Part shown: piece by piece, positions 32,645-37,845 of the stretch
Numbering within the stretch: position 1 is the first letter of the stretch
How the letters are laid out: the number at the start of each line of letters is the position of its first letter
From: a virus
Length of the DNA stretch: 40,549 bases
Direction: 5' to 3' (one strand)
IMG/VR virus record: IMGVR_UViG_3300021511_000001
Coordinates: 1-40,549 of that record
The notes under the pieces: generated by a model
Seen by the model: only the letters and a program-made list of their open reading frames with translations
The model's database searches: none
What the model was told of the DNA's origin: nothing
Made by a program: the position numbers and the translations under genes

Positions 32645-32726
32645 GGTGGCGTGCTTTTAAAACAAAAACATAGGAAGTTGAACAAGTCGACTGATTCAAT
32701 GTCCATTCACGCCACCTCACGCCACC
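32645..32726. repeat. Tandem and inverted CACGCCACC repeats
   Basis: TCACGCCACC occurs twice in tandem (32707-32716 and 32717-32726). Its inverse, GGTGGCGTG, occurs at 32645-32653. The set lies in the 175-base gap between two small genes. The repeats could form a stem-loop or bind a protein; otherwise the gap contains no gene that I can support. Confidence 0.4.
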
Positions 32727-32746
32727 GCCGGTCTTGAAAGGAAAAA

Positions 32747-32962
32747 ATGACACTATTGGGTAGGGCAAGATTTAACATAGAATACAAAGGGAAGACGTAT
32801 GGCGTCTTGGTTACACAAAAACGATATTCTTATTTATATAAAATTGCTAAATCTCCCTTCAAAAAAGAAACCGCCACCCTTCGTGAAGAGTTTGTGTTGG
32901 GCGTTTTAAAAAACCCCAAGACAAGACGAAGGTTTTTTAAGGGTGGTGTTATTGAAGTATAG
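32747..32962 (+). CDS. Small basic hypothetical protein
   Basis: The product has 71 residues, basic and beta/alpha-mixed (ARFNIEYKGKTYGVLVTQKR). Weak GAAAGG precedes the ATG. It lies in the early operon. No family recognised. Confidence 0.6.
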   Translation: MTLLGRARFNIEYKGKTYGVLVTQKRYSYLYKIAKSPFKKETATLREEFVLGVLKNPKTRRRFFKGGVIEV

Positions 32963-32978
32963 TCTGTCAATAAACCCT

Positions 32979-33075
32979 GGCTGGGTGAGGCACTTCTATG
33001 GTTCCCATGTTAGACGCAAATAATGTAACCTCTAATTCCTTTTCTTTTATCCTTCTTTAGTGCCTCTCCCCAGCC
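32979..33075. ncRNA. Putative structured element with a long stem
   Basis: GGCTGGGTGAGGCAC (32979-32993) is nearly complementary to GTGCCTCTCCCCAGCC (33060-33075), giving a 15- to 16-bp stem with one bulge around a 66-base loop. The loop also holds GGTT...AACC. No T run follows, so it is not a simple terminator. The gap 32963-33100 contains no good gene. It may be an RNA regulator, a protein-binding site or an inserted element. Confidence 0.45.
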
Positions 33076-33100
33076 ATAAAAAAAAGAAAGAAGATAGGTT

Positions 33101-33406
33101 GTGATTAAACAAAAAAATCAAGAGGAAAAGGACAAGGAAGAATTATCAAAGAAAGTTGACGAGCTTAAAAAACCCGTAGGTCTGGATCGGCTTAACACAT
33201 TTAAAACTCACATCATAATCAACCTTACAACCTTTAATAAGGATATTTGTCCCTTTATAAACCTTCCAGCAGGTTTACTTTTACCTTTGTCTTTAAGTTT
33301 TAGTGAATCTTTTGATGGTCAATATGTATCAGAAGAAGTTTATATCACTATAATGCCTGTTTCTTCGCAGAAAGTGAAAGAGTTAAAAAATAAAAATTTA
33401 ATCTAA
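33101..33406 (+). CDS. Hypothetical early protein
   Basis: The product has 101 residues, starting at GTG 33101 with a charged coiled N-terminus (KNQEEKDKEELSKKVDELKK) followed by a beta-rich domain (THIIINLTTFNKDICPF...VYITIMPV). The ribosome binding site is weak. The family is not recognised. Confidence 0.55.
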   Translation: MIKQKNQEEKDKEELSKKVDELKKPVGLDRLNTFKTHIIINLTTFNKDICPFINLPAGLLLPLSLSFSESFDGQYVSEEVYITIMPVSSQKVKELKNKNLI

Positions 33407-33418
33407 AGAAGGTGAACC

Positions 33419-33583
33419 ATGAAGTTTGAATTGGATGAAGAGGAAATGTCGGCGAAAACGTTTGCTGAGAAATGTATTAAATGTGGTGCCCTCGCTCAGC
33501 CAGACACGGATCCGCCGATGTGCACCGATTGTATGGCTCAAAAGGGTGGGGGGAATGATCCTGAAACTGCAAAGGAGGAATGA
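33419..33583 (+). CDS. 54-residue zinc-ribbon-like protein
   Basis: ATG 33419 lies just after GAAGGTGAACC. The peptide contains CIKCG (residues 19-23) and CTDC (residues 35-38), a two-CxxC zinc ribbon. It ends GNDPETAKEE, whose last codons form the AAAGGAGG ribosome binding site for the next gene. The function is unknown. Confidence 0.5.
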   Translation: MKFELDEEEMSAKTFAEKCIKCGALAQPDTDPPMCTDCMAQKGGGNDPETAKEE

Positions 33584-33591
33584 TAAGTAAA

Positions 33592-33747
33592 ATGACCATA
33601 GTTAAATGTGGTGCCAAAGATTGCATTCACTGGAAGGAAAGGAATGAAAAACGGTGTATGTGGCTTGGTTACACACTAAACGATAAAGGGGTAGTTATTA
33701 AAACAGAATGCTTTAATTATGAGAAAAAGGAGAAAGAAAATGAGTGA
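33592..33747 (+). CDS. 51-residue Cys-containing protein
   Basis: ATG 33592 follows AAAGGAGGAATG. The peptide has CGAKDCIHW and RCMWLGYT and C at residue 40, i.e. four Cys. It may bind a metal. It overlaps the next small gene. No family recognised. Confidence 0.5.
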   Translation: MTIVKCGAKDCIHWKERNEKRCMWLGYTLNDKGVVIKTECFNYEKKEKENE

Positions 33748-33805
33748 ACATAGAGCTTTTGAAGCAATGAAAGGAAATGACCCTGAAACCGTAAAGGAGG
33801 AGTGA
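33740..33805 (+). CDS. 21-residue peptide
   Basis: ATG 33740 follows GGAG. The peptide MSEHRAFEAMKGNDPETVKE ends in E. Its last 10 residues match the end of the gene at 33419 (GNDPETAKEE) with the same underlying AAAGGAGG bases. It may be a duplicate remnant that carries the ribosome binding site for the following gene. Confidence 0.3.
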   Translation: MSEHRAFEAMKGNDPETVKEE

Positions 33806-33809
33806 AAAA

Positions 33810-34301
33810 ATGATTTTAGAAGAACTACAAAAAATCAAAGATGAGATTGTTGGCATCATGGACGGTTTTGCTTCTTTTGATATGCTCCGGGAAAAGTTGA
33901 AAAAGGACTTTCAACTGGACGGGTTAAAAGAAAAACTTCGATCCATTCCCGAAGATATTGAAAATAAACAAAAAGAGGCACAACAGATAAGGAGTCAGAT
34001 TCCAAATATTGAAACAGAGATGAAAGAAATCGAGGCAGATTTAGCTTTTCAAATTAGCATGGAAATGAATGGAACGGATAAACCAAAACCTTTGTTTTCC
34101 AATGCTGATTCAAGGAAAGCAGAGTTGATAAAAAGGCTCAAAATCAACAAACGATACATTGAGTTAAAGCAAAAAAAGGCTGATTTAGATTTTGCTTTAA
34201 TGAATTTTGATTTTGAAGTCGACAGGCTCCGCAATACGTTCAGGGTCAATCTGGCGATCAAAGATTTGATCGTCGCCGAAATGAACCTTTATCGAAACTA
34301 A
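33810..34301 (+). CDS. Coiled-coil early protein
   Basis: The product has 163 residues, nearly all helical, with heptad character (IENKQKEAQQIRSQIPNIET and so on). A strong AAGGAGG lies just upstream. It directly precedes the SSB-like gene, so a recombination or replication role is possible; the family is not recognised. Confidence 0.65.
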   Translation: MILEELQKIKDEIVGIMDGFASFDMLREKLKKDFQLDGLKEKLRSIPEDIENKQKEAQQIRSQIPNIETEMKEIEADLAFQISMEMNGTDKPKPLFSNADSRKAELIKRLKINKRYIELKQKKADLDFALMNFDFEVDRLRNTFRVNLAIKDLIVAEMNLYRN

Positions 34302-34315
34302 GGGAGTGATGAAAA

Positions 34316-35164
34316 ATGAAAAAGAATAGCTTATCAAAGAAAAAAGAAAATGGTATAAAGAACGGACAACTTATACCTTTAAAAGGAAATTTGCCTGCCG
34401 GAGTTACGATGGAAAAAGTTCAGTCAATGCTTCAAGAAGATTTAAAGCGAACAATGGAAGGTGTGATACCACGCTTACCATTGATCAACATTCTTCACGC
34501 CGGAGCACTGTCTTTTAAAATGCCCCCCGATGAAACAGGAAAAGAAGCAAGAGTAAGCGAATTTGAGGGAATTATTATTGACCAACATCCCTGTAATGCC
34601 TACTGGGAGCAGGCGTTCAAAGATTCAGGTGGCGGAACCCCCCCAACATGTTCAAGCTTAGACGGAAAAAGAGGCTCTCTACCAAGAGATGAAGAGGGCA
34701 GATTTGGGGATTGTGCCACCTGCAAGTTGAACAAGCCCGGCTCTGGCAACGATACTGAATGGGGGCGGGCTTGCAAAAACATGAAACGCCTACATATCCT
34801 TATGGATGGTTATGAACTTCCCAGGAGATTAACCCTTCCCCCAACGTCAATAAAACCGGCAGACAATTTCTTTTCGGGTCTATTGGACAGAAAAATGCCC
34901 TATACCGCCTTCAAGGTAAAATTCAGTTTAATAGAAGGAAAATCTTCAACTGGTATAGCTTATTCAAAAATCCAATTAGCAACAATCGATCAAATTTCCA
35001 TTGAAAAGTATCTCGAAATAAAAGCATTTTTGGAAAATCATCTTGCAAGCATCCGCGGTCAAGAAATTTTGACTGAGGAATATATCAGTGAAGAAAACAA
35101 AGAATCGGAGAGAATGGTTAATGAAGTTTTGGAACCCGAAGAAGATGACAGTTTACCTTTTTAG
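34316..35164 (+). CDS. Single-stranded-DNA-binding-like protein with zinc site and SSB-type tail
   Basis: The product has 282 residues. A zinc-finger-like set of Cys lies in the middle: CSSLDGKRG, then FGDCATCKLNKPGS and RACKNMKRLHIL. The layout resembles a phage ssDNA-binding/recombination family. The C-terminus, EPEEDDSLPF, is an acidic SSB-type tip, which in host SSB recruits partner proteins. GGAGTGATG lies upstream. It probably coats ssDNA in replication or recombination. Confidence 0.65.
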   Translation: MKKNSLSKKKENGIKNGQLIPLKGNLPAGVTMEKVQSMLQEDLKRTMEGVIPRLPLINILHAGALSFKMPPDETGKEARVSEFEGIIIDQHPCNAYWEQAFKDSGGGTPPTCSSLDGKRGSLPRDEEGRFGDCATCKLNKPGSGNDTEWGRACKNMKRLHILMDGYELPRRLTLPPTSIKPADNFFSGLLDRKMPYTAFKVKFSLIEGKSSTGIAYSKIQLATIDQISIEKYLEIKAFLENHLASIRGQEILTEEYISEENKESERMVNEVLEPEEDDSLPF

Positions 35165-35173
35165 GAGGTTAAC

Positions 35174-35353
35174 ATGATCTGTCCCGTCTGTGAAGAACCT
35201 TTAAAGAAAATCGAAGGCGAAACCCCTGGCGTTATCAAATGGTTCTGCCCTGCTTGCACCAATCTGTTTGACGATTTTGGCAAACAAATCAACAAGGTAG
35301 GCAAGTTTGCGGGGATTACGGTGTGGGAATATGAGGAAGAAGATTTTGGATAA
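35174..35353 (+). CDS. 59-residue zinc-ribbon protein
   Basis: ATG 35174 follows a strong AGGAGG (35163-35168). CPVC at residues 3-6 and CPAC at residues 25-28 form a zinc ribbon, and the C-terminus is acidic (YEEEDFG). It lies behind the SSB-like gene. The function is unknown. Confidence 0.6.
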   Translation: MICPVCEEPLKKIEGETPGVIKWFCPACTNLFDDFGKQINKVGKFAGITVWEYEEEDFG

Positions 35354-35403
35354 AAGTTAAACACAGGATAGCCAAACACAGGAGAAGATAATCGAGAGGT
35401 AAA

Positions 35404-35463
35404 ATGTTTGCACGGGATTTAAGTTCTGAAAAGGAGAAGTTTAATGGCAACCACAATTCTTGA
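35404..35463 (+). CDS. Possible 19-residue leader peptide
   Basis: ATG 35404 follows GAGAGGTAAA and opens MFARDLSSEKEKFNGNHNS before a stop that lies inside the start of the next gene. It could be a translational leader that couples to 35444, but it may equally be chance. Confidence 0.2.
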   Translation: MFARDLSSEKEKFNGNHNS

Positions 35464-35674
35464 AACATTGTGTAATGCAGAATACAACTTAGCACACGGC
35501 TATCCTTTTCAAGCCTCACTTTGCAGAGAACAACTACACAATGCTATAGTCCTTTTGAAAAAAGGGTATTCAATCTATGATGAAGTGGAAACGCTTATAG
35601 AGAAATATGGTTATGGTGAGGTTGAAGATATTCCTGAACTAAAAGAGAGTTTGCCTAAAGAAAAGGAAAAGTAA
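35444..35674 (+). CDS. Hypothetical helical protein
   Basis: The product has 76 residues, helical (ILETLCNAEYNLAHGYPFQA...LHNAIVLLKKGYSIYDEVE) with an acidic end. AAAAGGAG precedes the ATG. It lies immediately upstream of the structured RNA at 35681. The family is not recognised. Confidence 0.6.
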   Translation: MATTILETLCNAEYNLAHGYPFQASLCREQLHNAIVLLKKGYSIYDEVETLIEKYGYGEVEDIPELKESLPKEKEK

Positions 35675-35680
35675 ACCTAA

Positions 35681-35780
35681 CGGGTCGCCTCGGTCTGGCG
35701 GTAACAGACCTGCGCTGGTGGGCCGGGTGCATAATGCCAGGTTTTGGTTCCGTGCCGGTGAAAATCCGGTGGGCGACCCG
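35681..35780 (+). ncRNA. Unclassified structured RNA, riboswitch-like aptamer
   Basis: A GC-rich block in AT-rich surroundings. P1: CGGGTCGCC (35681-35689) pairs perfectly with GGCGACCCG (35772-35780). Inside, P2 GGTCTG (35692-35697)/CAGACC (35705-35710) around GCGGTAA; P3 CTGG (35715-35718)/CCAG (35737-35740) with further G-U pairs; P4 GCCGG (35754-35758)/CCGGT (35766-35770) around the loop TGAAAAT, which has T-loop character. GCCGG at 35722-35726 could compete for the same CCGGT. The arrangement recalls a riboswitch or tRNA-like domain, but no known class is recognised. Confidence 0.6.
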
Positions 35781-35789
35781 ATAAAAAAA

Positions 35790-35840
35790 CCTCTTGTCCT
35801 TGTCAAAGGAAACAGATGTCAGACCTTGAGGAGCTTTTTT
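35790..35840 (+). promoter_or_regulatory. Expression-platform hairpin before the gene at 35843
   Basis: CCTC (35790-35793) can pair with GAGG (35828-35831), with inner GTC (35796-35798)/GAC (35822-35824), followed by AGC and six T. The GAGGAG that it would cover is the likely ribosome binding site of the ATG at 35843. The element could act as a weak terminator or hide the ribosome binding site, as in riboswitch expression platforms. Confidence 0.4.
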
Positions 35841-35842
35841 AA

Positions 35843-36136
35843 ATGGAGAATGACTATCCCACCGAAGCAGAATTGCGAAGAATTAGAGAGTGGCGTGTCG
35901 ACAAAAAATCAATGTTTGATTTTCTTGGCTATATTAAAAGCTTGTGGTGGTGTGCTGAAAGAGGCTTTGTGTGTAAGGGTAAGAAAGTTTTAAAGCTTGA
36001 ACTACACACTGGTGGTTGGTCGGGCAATGAGGATATAATCCATGCCTTAAAAGAAAATAAAAGTCACTTTTGGTTTTTCTATTGGCAGAAAAGTGTGCGA
36101 GGCGGGCACTATTATTTTCGGATTCCGTTATTTTAG
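35843..36136 (+). CDS. Conserved phage protein with LHTGGWSGNEDII motif
   Basis: The product has 97 residues. The sequence YPTEAELRRIREWR, then ELHTGGWSGNEDIIHAL and FWFFYWQKSVRGGHYYFRI corresponds to a widespread small phage family that I recognise by its TGGWSGNE and GGHY.F motifs, without a known function. It directly follows the structured RNA at 35681-35840, which may control it. Confidence 0.7.
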   Translation: MENDYPTEAELRRIREWRVDKKSMFDFLGYIKSLWWCAERGFVCKGKKVLKLELHTGGWSGNEDIIHALKENKSHFWFFYWQKSVRGGHYYFRIPLF

Positions 36137-36168
36137 GGAGCTTTTCTAAACAGAAAGCAGAGGCGGGG

Positions 36169-36330
36169 ATGCCCTTTGAAAAGGACATAAGAAAGATTAG
36201 AAGGGCTCTTAATAGGGCTGTGAGATTAAAGTATGCAAAAAGATACTGGGATAAAAAGGAAAACTGTTTTAAATATTCTATTACTGCCAAAGGGGAAAAA
36301 CACTTAATAAAACGAGGTGAGGATGCCTAA
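36169..36330 (+). CDS. Small basic protein
   Basis: From ATG 36169 the product has 53 residues (MPFEKDIRKIRRALNRAVRL...), basic and helical, ending in a beta-like turn (FKYSITAKGEKHLIKRGEDA) that resembles a winged-helix tip. A longer in-frame start at 36070 lies inside the previous gene and is less likely. The next gene overlaps its end. Confidence 0.5.
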   Translation: MPFEKDIRKIRRALNRAVRLKYAKRYWDKKENCFKYSITAKGEKHLIKRGEDA

Positions 36331-36583
36331 GAAGAAAATATCAAACTCAAGAAAAATGAGTAAGCAACAAATGATAGAAGCTATTTGTAAAAAGGTAGGA
36401 ATAGACGCAGAGATGGAAAGAAGAGACCCTATGGGACAATGGGCTGGTTATCTTGTTTCGTTAGAAAGCTTCTGGTCACGAAGAGCAACAGTTGAAGCTA
36501 TATATAGAAAAATGTTCAATGTTCAACCAGAAAGCGAGGAGAATAACATGGATCGAATAATTGAGAATGCCAAGAAAGATTGA
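36323..36583 (+). CDS. Hypothetical helical protein
   Basis: From ATG 36323 (after GAGGTGAGG) the product has 86 residues, basic and helical (MIEAICKKVGIDAEMERRDP), with an acidic end. Its start overlaps the preceding stop. GTG 36317 is an alternative start. The family is not recognised. Confidence 0.6.
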   Translation: MPKKKISNSRKMSKQQMIEAICKKVGIDAEMERRDPMGQWAGYLVSLESFWSRRATVEAIYRKMFNVQPESEENNMDRIIENAKKD

Positions 36584-36595
36584 AAAAATATTGAG

Positions 36596-37681
36596 ATGAA
36601 ATTCATTGATCTTTTCTGTGGAATAGGAGGATTCAGGCTTGGACTCGAAAGAGCGAATGATTCAATTGAAACGGGGATTCAACAAAGGATCAGACAAAGA
36701 GGTAAAAGTAGCTCCACCACTAAGCAGTCATTCATGGGAACAGAACAATTTACTTGTGTCTGGTCGTGCGACATTGACAAATACGCAAGACGAATCTACA
36801 AAAAGAACTTTGGAGAAGAGCCAGAAGGCGACATCACCAAAATCCCAGCAGAGTCTATTCCCGACCACGATCTTCTCTGTGTGGGATTTCCTTGCCAGAG
36901 TTTTAGTATTGCTGGCAAAAGGAAAGGATTCCAAGATACGAGGGGCACACTATTTTTTGACATCTGCCGAATCCTTCGGGTTAAAAGACCCAGCTATTGT
37001 CTGCTTGAAAACGTCAAAGGACTCCTTTCGCACGACAAAGGGGAAACTTTCAAAACTATCTTGGAGTCGCTGGATGAACTGGGGTATGATTGTCAATGGC
37101 AAGTGCTTAACAGCAAATGTTTCGGAGTTCCGCAGAATCGGGAAAGAGTGTTCATTATCGGACATCTTAGAGGAAAACGTAGACCAGAAGTATTTCCTAT
37201 CGGAGAAAGCAATGGAATTTCTGAACCGACAGATGGAGGAAAACAAGAAAACGGGGAGAGGGTTTCAAGCACAATTGATTCCAGATATGGAGCTTTAAGG
37301 AATGCTGGAGAAACTTATTTGATTCAGACTGCTCAAGTTGGGGAAAAAGATAATATGGGACAGCGGATTTACGACCCTAAAGGAATAGCTTGTTCAATTA
37401 GAAGTCAAGGTGGTGGACAAGGAGCCAAAACAGGACTTTATGAACTTTCACCTTGCATTAGATCAGAACATCACAATACTGCTGATGTTCACTTTGTTGG
37501 TAACTTTCCTAAAATTCGTCGTCTTACTCCCGTCGAATGTGAGCGCCTTCAAGGCTTTCCTGATAATTGGACGGCTGGTATTTCGGACACCCAAAGATAT
37601 AAATGTCTGGGGAATGCGGTAACGGTGAACGTAATAAATTTTTTGGGTAGAAAAATAAGAAATTGGAGAGAAAAATGTTGA
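36596..37681 (+). CDS. DNA (cytosine-5) methyltransferase
   Basis: The product has 361 residues and would methylate cytosine in a specific DNA sequence, often to evade host restriction. The motifs seen are I (FIDLFCGIGGFRLGLE), IV (GFPCQSFS, catalytic Cys100), VI (YCLLENVKGL), VIII (QNRERVFIIG) and IX/X (RRLTPVECERLQGFP...KCLGNAVTVNV). About 28 extra residues (22-50, rich in Gln, Arg, Ser, Thr) lie between motifs I and II. A second long frame lies within this gene (36639-37298). Confidence 0.93.
   Translation: MKFIDLFCGIGGFRLGLERANDSIETGIQQRIRQRGKSSSTTKQSFMGTEQFTCVWSCDIDKYARRIYKKNFGEEPEGDITKIPAESIPDHDLLCVGFPCQSFSIAGKRKGFQDTRGTLFFDICRILRVKRPSYCLLENVKGLLSHDKGETFKTILESLDELGYDCQWQVLNSKCFGVPQNRERVFIIGHLRGKRRPEVFPIGESNGISEPTDGGKQENGERVSSTIDSRYGALRNAGETYLIQTAQVGEKDNMGQRIYDPKGIACSIRSQGGGQGAKTGLYELSPCIRSEHHNTADVHFVGNFPKIRRLTPVECERLQGFPDNWTAGISDTQRYKCLGNAVTVNVINFLGRKIRNWREKC
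36639..37298 (+). CDS. Overlapping +1-frame gene inside the methyltransferase
   Basis: A 219-codon frame starts at TTG 36639, 8 bases after a perfect AGGAGG (36625-36630), in the +1 frame of the methyltransferase. It also has ATG 36657. Its C-terminal part includes LSWSRWMNWGMIVNGKCLTA, CSLSDILEENVDQKYFLSEK and AMEFL. I recall CSLSxxLE...KYFLSxKA stretches as real parts of phage proteins next to or in methyltransferase genes; this recollection is unverified. The function is unknown; it may be an overprinted gene or the origin of those fragments. Confidence 0.5.
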   Translation: MDSKERMIQLKRGFNKGSDKEVKVAPPLSSHSWEQNNLLVSGRATLTNTQDESTKRTLEKSQKATSPKSQQSLFPTTIFSVWDFLARVLVLLAKGKDSKIRGAHYFLTSAESFGLKDPAIVCLKTSKDSFRTTKGKLSKLSWSRWMNWGMIVNGKCLTANVSEFRRIGKECSLSDILEENVDQKYFLSEKAMEFLNRQMEENKKTGRGFQAQLIPDMEL

Positions 37682-37706
37682 CAGGGTCGGGGGAGTGTAG
37701 TATATT
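37678..37706 (+). promoter_or_regulatory. Strong promoter before the replication genes
   Basis: Perfect -35 TTGACA (37678-37683), a 17-base spacer and -10 TATATT (37701-37706). The predicted start near 37713 is exactly at the base of the long stem described next. It overlaps the methyltransferase stop. Confidence 0.7.
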
Positions 37707-37712
37707 GAGATC

Positions 37713-37830
37713 GTCGCAAGAAAGTCAGCATTTTTATGGCTGGCAATATATCGCCACCGGCTTCACTTGAAGATAAGTCGTAGCTGACTTTCTTGTGACC
37801 AGGTGAATGCTGGTGGCTTTTTTATTTTTG
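37713..37830 (+). promoter_or_regulatory. Leader RNA with 17-bp stem and terminator before the replication initiator
   Basis: GTCGCAAGAAAGTCAGC (37713-37729) pairs with GCTGACTTTCTTGTGAC (37783-37799), 17 bp with one G-U. GCCACCGGC (37753-37761) in its loop can pair with GCTGGTGGC (37809-37817), just before a T-rich tract (TTTTTTTATTTTT). That pairing would form a terminator or a pseudoknot, in competition with a local ACCAG/CTGGT hairpin (37798-37814). The arrangement suggests conditional termination or antitermination. Confidence 0.6.
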
Positions 37831-37845
37831 AGGGGGAATGATGCA

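Noticed and set aside
35681-35780. Cobalamin riboswitch or complete tRNA
   Set aside because: The GGTGAAAATCC-like hairpin resembles one cobalamin element and P1 resembles an acceptor stem, but the conserved cobalamin core, an anticodon arm and a CCA-type end are absent.
35718-35993. 91-codon plus-strand frame over the structured RNA
   Set aside because: It runs through the RNA stems and into a different frame of the conserved gene at 35843. The RNA explains its composition.
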